Positions 23,986-35,462 of a stretch of 64,000 bases of DNA are shown here, piece by piece. Positions within the stretch are counted from its first letter, which is position 1, and each line of letters begins with the position of its first letter. A program made the translations under genes and the position numbers. A model generated the notes under the pieces. The model did not search any database, had not been told where the DNA came from, and saw only the letters and a list, made by a program, of their open reading frames with translations. Source of the DNA: Acanthosepion esculentum (taxonomy: Eukaryota; Mollusca; Cephalopoda; Sepiida; Sepiidae); NCBI GenBank assembly GCA_964036315.1, contig OZ038507.1, positions 61,094,502 through 61,158,501 on the forward strand. Reading direction: 5' to 3'.

Positions 23986-24040
23986 GCCTGAAGATTGTGT
24001 TCAAGCATTAAACAGACTATCGACACTTGGCGTTAACCTC
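23986..24040 (+). ncRNA. Decayed hammerhead-like motif
   Basis: CTGAAGATTGTGTTCAAGCA is followed by TTAAACAGACTATC. Compared with the copies at 16660 and 17680, GAAAC has become TAAAC and GTC has become ATC, so it should be inactive. It sits immediately after (TA)n. Confidence 0.3.
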
Positions 24041-24372
24041 ACATAATGGCTGGCTGGCCATTTCTATTGCAGATGCTCGCACAGACATATATTTGTGTCA
24101 GGGCCGGCGAGTATTCACTCCGGACACCCCCAACAGGGTAGAAGCCTGATTGGTGGCACCGAGTAGTGCTTTGTGACCCTCGCTCATTCTTATAAACATT
24201 TGCCTTTATTTTCTACCTACATTTATATACATTCAAAATTAAACCATTAATGGACGAAAGGACTTCGCAGATTTTGACGTCGTTCTGGCTTCTGTTTTTT
24301 TTTTTTTTCGTCCAAATCAGTGAATTAGTTTTGCTCGTGCTTCTTATCTTTTTTGCCATGCGTGACACACAC
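24041..24372. other. No recognised gene
   Basis: Includes a moderately GC-rich stretch and an 11-T run near 24300. Nothing recognisable. Confidence 0.4.
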
Positions 24373-24413
24373 GTAGGCGATCATGTATTGAAAGATACAT
24401 GATCGCCTACGCG
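24373..24413. other. Near-perfect 17-bp hairpin
   Basis: CGTAGGCGATCATGTAT and ATACATGATCGCCTACG flank a loop of about 6 nt. A partly decayed version (TCATGTATCGAAAGATACATG) is at about 51790-51815, next to a SINE, so it may be a SINE-associated hairpin. Confidence 0.7.
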
Positions 24414-24429
24414 CAGTAGGTTGCCATTT

Positions 24430-24645
24430 CTTTTTGCTGTAAACCAGTTGCCATTCAAGGCTATAGAATCCGGTCCGTCCTGCTAATAACCATAGCTGGG
24501 GAGGGGGGAGTAGAAGAGGATTTATACCTTTCCCAAGGGTATTAACGCGTAATTGAATGTAATGGATTCGACTGGAATTCGAACTCGGCTCCCCGATTCC
24601 TCAGTCCGAGCCGCTATCCAATACTCCGTGCCTTGCTCATGTTAA
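24430..24645 (-). repeat. tRNA-derived SINE
   Basis: On the plus strand a body with CTTTCCCAAGGGTATTAA is followed by GGAATTCGAACTCGGCTCCC, the complement of a tRNA B box, and an A-box-like region ending near 24640. The body phrase CCCTTGGGAAAGGTAT is shared with 26148, 38638, 47848 and 51648, which marks one SINE family. Confidence 0.65.
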
Positions 24646-25335
24646 GTCTCGGAAAAACACTTTATAAAATTCACTATTTTTTATCCACAACATTTAAATT
24701 GTTCAACTTATTAACAAAGAAAAATCTCAAGTTGATGTTAAAAATTGCAGCAAAACATTGTTGATTTATTATGACAGGTCTCTAATTTGTATTTAGATAC
24801 ATTGTATTTATTTCCTATTTATCTAGTTGAATTGTTCACTTGTATTGCATATAACCCATTATTGTACATAATTAGGTTGCAATAAAATTTGTATTTTATA
24901 TGAATACTACCTTATGCAAGTTGAGATGTAAGCCCTGTACCATAGATTCGATTGATACACGAGATCCTTGCACCGGTCCTGCCTGCAATCTATATTGTAA
25001 TTGAGACTATAGATAAGGTCTTAGTTATAGTTTCTGGGAGAGAACACATACTTTAGCGTGATCAGTACGCGCAAAACCTCTACTTAGCGAAAGTAAATCT
25101 TTGAAATCTTTATGTTATTCGTAAGAAGACTGATGCGTAAAAATTATTTTTAAAATCCTTTTTTGAAGTTTCCTAAATTTAGGCTAAAAATTTTGTTTCT
25201 GCGTTGTCAACGTTGTACCATAAATTAAAATGGGAAATTTTAGCGGTTTTGTTTTTTGTTTTTTTTTTTGCGGTGTATAACACACTAATTTGGAAATTCT
25301 TGCAAAAATCAGGACTTATTCACAAATGAATTAAA
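24646..25335. other. No recognised feature
   Basis: AT-rich, no gene or repeat unit identified. Several AATAAA strings occur but no supporting open frame. Confidence 0.5.
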
Positions 25336-26100
25336 TTATTTTGGTTTGGTTTGGTTTGTCTTACAGCATATCAACCTCGATGGATTATTTATTGCCAACA
25401 AGATTATTATTGCTGGTAATATTTTTTTTCAAAAATGTATTGCTGCTAATATTTTTTCAAGATTGTATAGCTGCTAATATTTATTTTTCAAAAATGTATT
25501 GTTAGTAATATTATTCTTCAAAAATGTATTGCTGGCAATATTTTTTTCTTGAAATGTATTTCTGGTAATTTTTTTCCAAAAATGTATTGCCGGTAATAAT
25601 ATATTGCTAGTAATAATTTTTTCTTCAAAAATTCATTGCTGGTAATAATTTTTAACAAAAAATATATTTCTGGTGTTAAAACCTATTTTTACATTTTCAT
25701 AGTATTTTGGCCCCAGTTTGGGGTTAACTATTTGCCCATACCTGGGACCTTAACAGGTGCTACCACCCCGAGTCAGGGTGGAGCTGGGAATGCCAGCAAT
25801 TAAGAGGTGGTTCCACGCTCCTCAAAACCTCCTGATCAGAGGCCTTACTGTTGGATGTAGTTTATCGTCTTACCCAGGACGCTTATATTATAACATCTTC
25901 GTTTTTTTTTGTTTTTTTTTTTAACTCATTTACTTCTATGAAATTTTGGCTTACGGTCGCATCACGTTGAAACACAGGTTCCCATAAGATCACCAAAGTT
26001 AACCACCTGGTCAGTACCTCAGTGGGTGACTGTTTTCGAATGCCTGATGCTGTAAGCTTGGACGAGTGGCTGGTGTAATGGTTGTTAATCAAAAAGCCGA
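25336..26100 (+). repeat. ~190-bp family member with 3' module
   Basis: TTTGGTTTGGTTTGTCTTAC starts a unit like those at 26920-27600. Short AATATTTTTTTCAAAAATGTATTGCTG repeats follow, then a GC-richer 3' module beginning GGTTAACTATTTGCCCATA (about 25721) and ending at TTTATCGTCTTACCCAGGAC. The 3' module recurs at 27775-27990 and 62040-62225, and inverted at 63520-63690. Confidence 0.75.
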
Positions 26101-26915
26101 GTTCCCATTCTCGTTGGATTCTATATATTCATTTACGTGCAAATAACCTTGGGAAAGGTATTGATCGGCCTCTTCTCCGTCAGCTATGAGTTAATTAGTA
26201 AGAAAATACTTCTCACGATCTAAAAGTATTTTATGGCTATAAGTAGCCTGCAAATGGTGGCTAAGACGTAGACAACGAAACAAACTATTAGTTATTAGTT
26301 ATAAGAACAAGTCCTTGGAGAATTTAAATTATGAATCCTTTTTTATCAATATCCTGAGCTAGCTAAGCCATGGACGCATTCAGAAAAGTTTCGTCTGCAT
26401 ATGTTCACTTAAAAGGACTGGATCAGCAGTGCAGTAAGCATGGATTGCCTCCTCATATGATTCAGAAGTAACCTCTTTAACAAACAGATTAGAGCGAGAT
26501 TCAAAAGCGACGCCTCATGGCCGCAACGCTAACGTTCTAACCAACCGGCCACGCAATATATGCATATCTACACAGCGTGCAGAAATCAACTCTGTACGGT
26601 AGCCGAAGGCGTGAAAATTGAGTCATCACACAATGTTGATTTCTTTGTTTACACTGTCTCTATCTATATCTATTTCCGTTATCTGCGAAGTAGGTCACAT
26701 CTGCTTCAAAAAGAAAAAGAGATTTAATCGACAAGTCAAAATAATAGCAACATTAAACCTGAAGCAGCGTTTTATAAAATAGACTGCAAAAGTATCCCAG
26801 GGAATATACATAGGTGAAACGTCTAGAAATTTAATTAAAGTATTATATGTATATAAAAGCTTCTTTTTTTTTCTTTTTTTTTTTTTTTTTTGTAAAATAT
26901 GTTCCATTGCTTTGG
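26101..26915. repeat. SINE body fragment and unclassified sequence
   Basis: CCTTGGGAAAGGTATTGATC at about 26148 belongs to the SINE body seen at 24430. The rest has no recognised feature. Poly-T at 26862-26890. Confidence 0.45.
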
Positions 26916-28000
26916 TTTTGGTTTGTTTTGTTTTACGGCATATCAACATCTCAATGGGTTATTTAATGCCGACAAGATTTTTATTGCTGGTAATATTTTT
27001 ATAATTTAACATAATATTAATTTTGGTTTTAGGTTAAGTATAGCGTCTTTCTTAAGGATGTTCATCTTTACATCAAGAAACTGATTCAATCCTTTAGTTG
27101 TTTGGTTTGGTTTGGTTTGGTTTGGTTTGTTTTACGGCATATCAACATCTCAATGGGTCATTTAATGCCGACAAGATTTTTATTGCTGGTAATATTTTTA
27201 TAATTTAACATAATATTATTTTTGGTTTTAAGTCAAGTACATCGCCTTTCTTAATGATGTTCATCTTTACATCAAGAAACTGATTCGATCCTTTAGTTGT
27301 TTGGTTTGGTTTGGTTTGTTTTACGGCATATCAACATCTCAGTGGGTTGTTTAATGCTGACAAGATTTTTATTGCTGGTAATATTTTTATAATTTAACAT
27401 AATATTATTTTTGGTTTTAGTTTAAGTATGGCGTCTTTCTTAATGATGTTCATCTTTACATCAAGAAACTAATTCGATCCTTTAGTTGTTTGGTTTGGTC
27501 TGTTTCGTTTTACTGTATATCAACACCTCAATGAGTTATTTAATGACGACAAAATGTTTATTGCTGGTAATATGTTTTTCTTCAAAAATCTATTTCTGGG
27601 AATATTTTTCCTTGAAGCAATCATATTTTTTTCAAAGAATGTATAGCTGTTTGTATTGCTGGCATTTTTTTTAAGTATTGCTGATAATAATTTTTCCTTT
27701 AAAAATTATTGCTGATAATTTTTTTATTACAAAGTATTTCTGGTATTAAAACCTATTTTTACACAAGTTTGGCTGTTAACTATTTGCCCATAGCTGGGAC
27801 CCTAACAGGTGCTACCACCCTGGGCCAGGGTGGACCTGGGAACACCAGCAATTAAGAGGTGGTTCCACGCTCCTCAAAACCTCCTGATCAGAGGCTTTGC
27901 TGTTGGGCGCAGTTTATCGTCTTACCCAGGACGCTGATGTAGTTTATCGACTTACCCAGGACGCAGATGTAGTTTATCGTTATACCCAGGACGATGTTCC
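26916..28000 (+). repeat. ~190-bp tandem family, four units plus 3' module
   Basis: The phrase TTTACGGCATATCAACATCT ends its GGCA at 26940, 27139, 27328 and about 27517, giving periods of 199, 189 and 189 bp. Length differences come from the number of TTTGG units at each junction. A unit contains ATGCCGACAAGATTTTTATT and CTTTACATCAAGAAACTGAT. The 3' module starts at about 27775, and TAGTTTATCGTCTTACCCAG is itself repeated three times at about 30-bp spacing (27910-27990). Confidence 0.9.
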
Positions 28001-28591
28001 ATTGCACATTCGAAGAAATTATCAGACAACTTACCAAGATCCTTATATTTTATTTTGTTTTTACAGCTATCAAACCTCACGGTGAAATTTTGAGAAATTC
28101 TTTTTTTTTCTAGCGCTAAATGTTTACATTAATTATGAGGTCAAGTCGTCAGTGAATTTAAATCATTCATTTTTTTTTTTTTTTTTGTCAAGCGAGACAC
28201 CCAGTAACAGAAAATCTGTTCCAAATTGTAAAATAAAACAAAACGCAATAAATCTAAAACATTATTTAATTAGAAAAGCTTTTAATTGCTTTTATATTAT
28301 AGAAACTATTGTCTTAAGAAAAAGAAATTTCGGTGAATAATGAATTTTTACAAGATTTTCTTTATTTTAATTAGAAAAATTTATAAACTTTTAAAATTCT
28401 GTATTAATTTATAAAGGTCAAGGAATAATGTTATTAAATTAAGACTGTATTTACTAGCCATAAATGGAAAAGCTCGCTACAATTCAACGACCCCCAATAT
28501 TTTGAATTTATTTTATGTGTGTATAAACGTGTCAATTTTTGTAAATACGAGTGTCCAAACGTAACATAATCAGAAGACAAGAGCGGTAACA
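28001..28591. other. AT-rich single-copy-looking sequence
   Basis: Free of microsatellites except a T-run near 28169. No gene recognised. It may include the upstream region of the frame at 28592. Confidence 0.4.
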
Positions 28592-28876
28592 ATGGCAACG
28601 TTAAAATCTATTAGCAATTTTCTAACATTTCCTCAACAAGCTTTTTCTAATTATTTTACCATACCTACGGACGATAATGGGTATGTCCCCATTCACATTA
28701 ATACAGTAGTAAATACTGTATGTTGGTCTGCAGTTGGAGATTCCTTGTGGAATTCACTTGACTCACTTCTAGCAGTTGACTACTTCTACGCGCCGCTGGC
28801 GAATCTTATATGCGTTGTTCATGTCCTAAGTATTATCTTTCGTTACCAAACTTCGTTTGATTATTCTATTCAGTAA
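28592..28876 (+). CDS. Hypothetical protein, 94 codons
   Basis: An uninterrupted frame begins in a favourable start context (ACAATGGCA) in one of the few repeat-poor stretches. Codons are mixed and non-repetitive: MATLKSISNFLTFPQQAFSN near the start, WSAVGDSLWNSLDSLL in the middle, and a hydrophobic segment ANLICVVHVLSIIF near the end that might be a membrane or core helix. I do not recognise the family. An AATAAA lies 55 bp past the stop. It could be a small gene, a last exon or chance; length alone is not convincing. Confidence 0.3.
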   Translation: MATLKSISNFLTFPQQAFSNYFTIPTDDNGYVPIHINTVVNTVCWSAVGDSLWNSLDSLLAVDYFYAPLANLICVVHVLSIIFRYQTSFDYSIQ

Positions 28877-28930
28877 CCTTCCCTAGGTTACAACACAAAT
28901 TCGACTATGAAGCCAAGGTAGCTAGAATTC

Positions 28931-28936
28931 AATAAA
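28931..28936 (+). promoter_or_regulatory. Possible poly(A) signal
   Basis: AATAAA shortly downstream of the 94-codon frame, at a usual distance for a 3' end. In AT-rich DNA this is weak evidence. Confidence 0.25.
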
Positions 28937-29331
28937 ATATTAGATTGCATAAAATATTTTCTTAATTTTTTAAGTTTATTGGGTAGTTTTTAAAAACTTA
29001 TATAAAGTAGGCGCTCACGTTATATTCGTGACGTAATTGTTACAGCAATGTCACCCAAATAAGTCTATCGGGAGTGTTGTCAACACCTCATAAAAACACC
29101 GACATGCGTGCTAAAAACGAATTTCTACGATATTTTAAACTAAAATTAAATAATATTTGTTTCACATCTGACTAATTAAATTTTAAATCAGATAATATTC
29201 CTCAAATAAAGTTTCAAAAAATATATTACATTTTTGAAAGATTTTTTAATAAAGAGAATTGCGTTGGGTTAACAGATTTGTCAATGTGAACGATTTTAGC
29301 GTTTTTACTGATAATAAAAAAATCATTCCAA

Positions 29332-29884
29332 TCAATTTAAATCAAGGTCTGACCATTCCATACTGAGCAACTCAGAGAGTTCATCTAAAGTCTGATTTCG
29401 CATTGGCTTGTCTTTTATGAAAGACTGGAACAGATGAAAGGGAAGTTTTGCCTCTAATGTGATCCATGGATGAATTTCAACATCCATGAGAGGGAGGGGT
29501 AAGCTTGGAGAGGGTTCTATTAGTTTGTTAATGAGCTCCTTGCATTCTGGTGACAAATGTGCCATTTCTTTGAAGTGACTATTTACAAGGCGTTTTTCAA
29601 TCTGCCGCTGTAATTCTCTTCTTTGAAACTGGTCAGAAGATGGAGTTGCGAAACGTAATTTTCCAACCAGTATTGCATAGAAAATTATCCCCAAGCTCCA
29701 AATGTCACTCTCTGGTTCATATTTCTCAGAAGGGTTGGAGAGTTCGGGGTCGGTATATTTTGGGGATCCGCAATGAGTTTTCATAAGGTTATCTTTTAGA
29801 AAACGTATTGCTAAGACCAAAATCCACAATCTTTATATTTTTCTTGTTCTCATCAAACATAATATTCTTCATTTTTAAATCCAT
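29332..29884 (-). pseudogene. Ser/Thr kinase C-terminal exon, damaged
   Basis: Minus strand. From 29884 it reads MDLKMKNIMFDENKKNIKIV then DFGLSNTFSK. One extra A in the A-run at 29794-29797 shifts the frame, after which DNLMKTHCGSPKYTDPELSN, ESDIWSLGIIFYAILVGKL, and HLSPECKELINKLIEPSP ... DVEIHPWI follow to a stop at 29332. These are kinase subdomains VIb-XI of the CAMK/AMPK-related group; HUNK-, TSSK- or SNF1-like kinases are the closest by eye, but I cannot choose. An intron acceptor (T-rich tract, then AAACAG) precedes 29884, so it looks like a genomic exon and not a retrocopy. Defects: HRD Arg position replaced or split by the intron, APE changed to DPE, the usual Arg of subdomain XI replaced by Pro, and the frameshift. 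No N-lobe exon was found upstream. Probably a pseudogene or partial duplicate. Confidence 0.65.
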
Positions 29885-30162
29885 CTGTTTATAAATAAAA
29901 TAATTTAAAAAAAAAATGGTTCCAGTTTTTATTTAATGGTCATTCATTTTATTTCCAATCTTGACTGGCAATATTTTCTCTAATTTTTAGGATTAAATCG
30001 AAAATTTACTTTAAAAAAAATGAATCTGGAAACATTTTATGAAAACAAATTTTTAAAAAATGACTTGATATATGTTTTAGTTTAACTTTGGTGCATGGGT
30101 TCATAAAATTTGAAATCTAATTAGTTCATTTTCGGAATATAATATATTTCCTTTTTTTTTTT
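29885..30162. other. Putative intron sequence
   Basis: Very AT-rich with a T-rich tract before the acceptor of the kinase exon on the minus strand. No coding signal. Confidence 0.35.
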
Positions 30163-30375
30163 TCAAACGGTTATTTGTTTACTAATTCTAGCTGATAGAT
30201 TTTTTTTTACTCCTGTGGCAGTGGAGACTTCAGGGGTTATTGGCCCTCGTTCGATGGCGTTCCTTCGGAGGATTGGCGCGATTGCGTCTCGATTAAGGAA
30301 CGAGCCTCGCGGAACGGAGTGGCTCTTGCAGCGTGTCTCACTGGCGACGGTTCGAGGTAATGCTTTCTCCATCAT
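30163..30375 (-). CDS. Unrecognised CpG-rich small frame
   Basis: A 70-codon minus-strand frame begins MMEKALPRTVASETRCKSHS and contains SVPRGSFLNRDAIAPILRRN. It is far richer in CpG than its surroundings, which in an AT-rich genome can mark an exon or a recent insertion. A possible donor (GGA then GTAAAA) lies inside the frame near 30206. I do not recognise a family, and the sequence does not resemble a kinase N-lobe, so a link to the kinase exon is unsupported. Confidence 0.2.
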   Translation of the reverse strand: MMEKALPRTVASETRCKSHSVPRGSFLNRDAIAPILRRNAIERGPITPEVSTATGVKKNLSARISKQITV

Positions 30376-31455
30376 AGCGGCTAGCAGAGGATAGAAAAAA
30401 TTGTTTATAGTTACGTTGTTCTGGAATTGTCATCATTGGTCGACTGAACTTGCTTTGTTTCAATGACTTTCATTTTTATCTTAATGTTAACATTCTAGGA
30501 ATTACTGTTGATGAACGCGTCAAACGAATGAAACGCCGCGTGAAGGCGCATGCAAGAACAAATTTAAATTTAATTTGAAAAAAGTATTTTGCTTATTGGA
30601 AATATTAAATTGAATCTATTAGCTTGAAATTAAAACTATAATAAAAGATTCAAGAAAGATTTTTCTTTTGTTAAAACGCAATTTAAAACATTTATTTAAA
30701 AGTAACCGAATTTAAATTCAAATAAGGTATATTTAAACAGTTGGCATTCATCCAAAGAATTCTGGTTAAATACAATCGCTAAGGTCTGTCCGTTAATTTT
30801 TTTAAATTTTTCAACATTTCGAATACGAATATTGGGATCGAACTGTGAACAAACTTTGCAAAGTTCATGTTTGCTCTATTTGGTCACTTTCAAGAACAAT
30901 GTGCTGCCCGTGCATTAGGCAATTATTCCGTTGGTGACATCCGGTTATTATTTAGAAAGCCGAAAGTTTTTTAAAACAATCCATCCTCGATGAAGTCATT
31001 CGTTACGGTTTAGAGGATCGGGACCGTAGCAAAATGGATGCGTTTTTATTTATTTTTTTTACGCATATTAAATTTCAAATGTGAATAGTCAAATTTATAT
31101 ACGACATGTGCTATAGGAATAATCAGTATTTTATCTTCATTTAAAAACAAAGAAAACTTTTCAAACGCTGCAAGGGGGATTGGGAAGTGTTCACTAACAA
31201 AAAATATGATAAGACATTAAAACTGACGCAGGTGTTTACAAAACAGACGAGAGTTATATCTCAATATTCGAGAAGATGGCGCTCAAGAGTTTTACAACAA
31301 ATATGTAAGACAATCCCGTTTATATTGTGTTGGAATCTTTGTAAAACTTTTTTGTTCATTGGAGATGCGTCGGCGATTTTATGGATATGTAAAACTTAAC
31401 AATTTTTTTTTCTAGTAAAATATAGTCATGAAAATTTTGGTGGTTATTACAAAAG
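30376..31455. other. AT-rich sequence without recognised genes
   Basis: Free of microsatellites. A 70-codon frame at 31187-31399 has no recognisable domain, and none of the rest gives a convincing protein. Confidence 0.45.
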
Positions 31456-31459
31456 AATA

Positions 31460-32085
31460 ACATTTTTTTTTTTTTTTTTTTTTTTTTTAAGCGTATCACC
31501 CCAAGCAAGGCCGGTGGCCACTATCACGCATGGGGTTACAGAAGGGTTGGAGGAAGAGCAGATAGGAGTGGTAAAGGAAGGGATGTGGAGAAAGAGAAGG
31601 ACGGAGGGTCGATCAAGGCAGGGGGGTTACGGAAGATATAGAGCGAGAGCAGATAGGAATGAAAGATGTCAGGAAGTGGAGAAGGGAAGTGGATAGATCA
31701 AGGCAATTGGAGATGACGATTGACGCTACACTTAAACCGTTGGAGATTGTATTTGTCAGGGAAACAGTAATAGGGAAGGGAGTTCCATAGGCGAGATGTG
31801 CGAGACATGAAGCTATTGGAGTAGAAAAGACGTCTACATCTAACAGTTTCAACGGTGAAGGGGTGGGAACGGGATGCCAGCTTCGTAGGACGCTTAAATT
31901 CACGAGGCTTAGGGACAAGCGAAAGCAACTCCTCGGAGCAATTACCGTGGAAGTACTTGTAGAAAAGGCAGAGCGATGCAACATCGCGTCTGTGAGAGAG
32001 CGACTGCAGACGAGATGACAGATCAGGGCCAATCACATTGCATATCCGTCTCTGGATCTTATCAAGAACCCTGAGGCATTTCTGA
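31460..32085 (-). mobile_element. LINE 3' end, jockey-like (copy 5)
   Basis: Minus strand, best-preserved C-terminus. The frame 32036-31698 reads IGPDLSSRLQSLSHRRDVAS then LCLFYKYFHGNCSEELLSLV ... SRTSRLWNSLP ... FKCSVNRHLQLP, stop. The 3' UTR and tail (CTTGCTTGGGGTGATACGCTT then a poly-A of about 28, seen as T-run 31465-31489 on the plus strand) mark a canonical target-primed insertion. The 5' end is truncated near 32085. Confidence 0.8.
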
Positions 32086-32204
32086 GATTATTTTAAATAA
32101 AAACACCTAATCATTATAAAACGTAAATAATTAATGAATATGTACTGAAATTTTCATTTTTGGAGTAAAAAAAACACTGTTCGTAGTATTTACTTTTTTA
32201 AAAA

Positions 32205-32425
32205 TGTGCTCAATACAAAGTAGGGCAATATATTATTATTATATTTTTTATTATAAGTGATTATAATAAAAATATTTTGAAATCGCTGTACAAAAGCTTT
32301 CATATTTCGATACTAGGGTTGTATTTCTTCAATACTATATAATCATAGTATTGAAACATGAAAGCTTTTGTGTTGCGATTTCAAAATTTTTTCATCATAA
32401 TCTCTTATAATAAAATAATATATAT
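32205..32425. repeat. Foldback element
   Basis: AAATCGCTGTACAAAAGCTTTCAT pairs with ATGAAAGCTTTTGTGTTGCGATTT. The arms extend through TTATAAT-rich sequence on both sides and leave a loop of about 45 nt (32310-32355). A short (TA)n follows. Confidence 0.75.
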
Positions 32426-33042
<617 letters not shown>

Positions 33043-33224
33043 TACTTGTATATCTTGCTAGATCCAGCTAAGCTCTGTGATAGAGCGGCTAAGGGTCAAA
33101 ATAGTAGTCGTGGCGCTTGGGGCACAGGTTCCGAGGTTATTCGGGGACTCTGGATAACTCTGCATACTTGGATGGGTATCGGTGAACGGAACTGAGTGAG
33201 TAGCGGCGCTATATCGAGTCTAGT

Positions 33225-33294
33225 TTGTGGCTTGGTACAGTCGGTATGACGTTCGCGTTGTATCGAAGCGATCCGGGTGCGATTCTCGGTAGTG
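33225..33294 (+). repeat. tRNA-like SINE head
   Basis: The A-box-like GTGGCTTGGTACAGTCGG (about 33226-33244) and B-box-like GGGTGCGATTCTCGG (33275-33289) are about 45 bp apart, within the spacing of pol III internal promoters. The B box has one G where the sister copy at 32903 has T (GGGTTCGATTC). Directly followed by hammerhead 2. Confidence 0.6.
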
Positions 33295-33339
33295 GATGTG
33301 CTGATGAGTCCCAGAGAGGACGAAACGGCCGTCCAGTGC
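33295..33339 (+). ncRNA. Hammerhead ribozyme 2
   Basis: Core CTGATGA (33301-33307), helix II GTCC/GGAC with loop CAGAGA, GAAA (33322-33325), helix III within ACGGCCGT, cleavage triplet GTC (33331-33333). ACGGCCGT is self-complementary, which in other short-helix-III hammerheads allows dimer formation. Helix I is weaker than in ribozyme 1 because about five bases before CTGATGA are missing (GATGTG in place of GATGCGCACTG). The predicted cleavage sites of ribozymes 1 and 2 are 367 nt apart. Confidence 0.8.
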
Positions 33340-33376
33340 TTTCTGCATTCTGTTGGGGATTCTAAGCTCGACGAAT

Positions 33377-33378
<2 letters not shown>

Positions 33379-33459
<81 letters not shown>
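33379..33459. repeat. (TA)n microsatellite
   Basis: About 80 bp of TA immediately after the tail GCTCGACGAATTACTA of the second ribozyme unit. Confidence 0.95.
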
Positions 33460-33461
<2 letters not shown>

Positions 33462-33699
33462 GCGCTAGGATTTCAGGGTTCTACCACCGAAATTTTGATA
33501 CGGGGCCCCACTCTATTGCATGTCGATTTCAATGTTTACCAACTTAGGGGCTACAAACCCTCTAAGGAAAATTGGGGGTGGAGGAAGGGCAGCGTTTTTT
33601 TGTATGTATGTATATATATTATGAAATGGACTAAATCCGACAATTATTTTAAGTCAAATTTGTTGTTTAAAAGCAGTAATTTGGTCTTAGTAACTAGAC

Positions 33700-33790
33700 G
33701 CTTCCTTTGTAGCTAAATGGTATACCACGTCGGGCTCCGTGGTAGTTCTGTGTAAGATACAGGTTCGTTCCTGTTAGAGGACATCATTTC
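33700..33790 (+). repeat. tRNA-like SINE head
   Basis: GTAGCTAAATGGTATACCAC resembles an A box, and ACAGGTTCGTTCCTGTTAG a B box with a hairpin around it. The 240 bp before it (33460-33700) show no recognised feature. Confidence 0.5.
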
Positions 33791-33877
33791 TATGAAATCT
33801 AGAGGACATTTAGGCCGGTAAATGTAGTTAATCCATTTAGCTGAATATTTGTATCTATAAAAATAACGTATAAACAG

Positions 33878-33878
33878 A

Positions 33879-33972
<94 letters not shown>

Positions 33973-34065
33973 GTATGTTATATTTAGGGGTTGATGTGTT
34001 CAATATCGTGGATTGAGCGTATGCAAATATAAAAGTGGACATTGAAGTCAACATCCCAACCAACA
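33878..34065. repeat. (TA)n and inverted-repeat-family tail
   Basis: TA array to about 33969, then TTATATTTAGGGGTTGATGT and AAAGTGGACATTGAAGTCAAC, a copy of the tail of the 15251-16810 family, ending abruptly at about 34055. Confidence 0.75.
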
Positions 34066-34715
34066 CGAAATCTTTGATAACTTTCGACTTTTTTATTTAT
34101 TATCTAGTTCATTGTCTCACCTTTGTATCTACATTTTCTATATTTGCATTTTTTATTTGGTTCATTTCATTATGTACGCTTTTCTTTTAGCATTATACAT
34201 TAAATAACTGCCGTAGTGGAAGATTTTAAAACTATCCCCAATTTAATTCTCTTCGTGGCTACAAATTTCACATAAGCCACAGAAAACGAAACTAGCATGG
34301 CGTGTCGCCACACCGGAGTCTACTTGGTTAAGATACGTCCATACGAAACACCGTCCGAAGCGATCATTGTCAACCCAATAACTGGATCGCTATACTAGAA
34401 CCAACAAGTTATATGATTTGTTCTCTCGCAAGTAATCCCCAGGTGGGACAATGAATTAGAACTGTACATGGATGCGAGGAAGAAGAATTTTATCGGGGTG
34501 CAATACGAAAATTTATTTGATTAATATAGGAGAGCGAATTAGACGAAAGGCAGTAATGAAGAGATTGGTTCAAATTAATCATGTCAAAAGATAATGATAT
34601 CATAGGGAATATTTCTTCGCTGAAGCTCTTCTGGAACTCTATGGTGCCTGAATTATTTGTTTCTGCGAGAAAAAGAAAAACAGTTCATGGCTGTCTTCAA
34701 TTGAATGATTAGTAA
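34066..34715. other. No recognised feature
   Basis: No gene, SINE head or repeat family identified. Confidence 0.45.
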
Positions 34716-34825
34716 TTGTCGTTAATGAGAGATCAGCCAAGCGACGCCATTTTATTATTTATTGTCTTCTTCGTCATTGTTACTGTCGTCTCTATTTTCC
34801 TTTTAATCTTCACAGATTTGCAACC

Positions 34826-34827
34826 AC

Positions 34828-34861
<34 letters not shown>

Positions 34862-34890
34862 GCTTGTTTTATTAATATTGCTGCTGCTGT
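34826..34890. repeat. (ATT)n microsatellite
   Basis: ATT units followed by CTG-rich sequence. The poly-Leu frame across it (34716-34991) is an artefact of the repeat. Confidence 0.85.
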
Positions 34891-34989
34891 TGCTGTATTT
34901 CGCCTTGTCCGACATTTGGTGCATGTGTACCCAAGTGGCCATATTTTTTTACGCCTGGCGCAACTTGGAAAATCACGATAGACAGTCGT

Positions 34990-35269
34990 AAGAGAGAGAG
35001 AGCGATAGTGAGAGAGAAATGAAAAAAAAAGAAGATAGAATACATCAAAGAGGGAGAGAGGGAAAGCAAAACAGAAGGAATGATTGCAGTCCGTTTGAGT
35101 GGGAATTGAAAAAAGGGGAGAGTAAAGCGCATTGAAATCGGGAGAAGAAAAGAATCGAAAGAGCATAATCGATGAGATGAATTAATGAAGACAGAAAAGA
35201 AAAGAGAGTGTGACTGAAAAAGGAAAGTGCTACACAGAGGAGGATGGGGGGCGGGATGATGAACGTAAC

Positions 35270-35316
<47 letters not shown>

Positions 35317-35430
35317 AATGAATCCGAACATTGAGAGTAAAAAAAGGAAAGAATTCAGAAGGCGAGAAGGAAAATGTCATTTGTTCTATCCCCAGTGGTA
35401 ACCCACTGGCTGCAGAAAAACGAAGATTGA

Positions 35431-35462
<32 letters not shown>

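Noticed and set aside
30780..30880. Possible kinase N-lobe on the minus strand (FAK..., NGQTLAI)
   Set aside because: Spacing between the two words is wrong for a glycine loop and the ATP-anchoring Lys, and the Lys is absent.
34716..34991. Poly-Leu membrane-protein-like frame
   Set aside because: Encoded by (ATT)n and CTG-rich simple repeats; opposite-strand frames are equally open.
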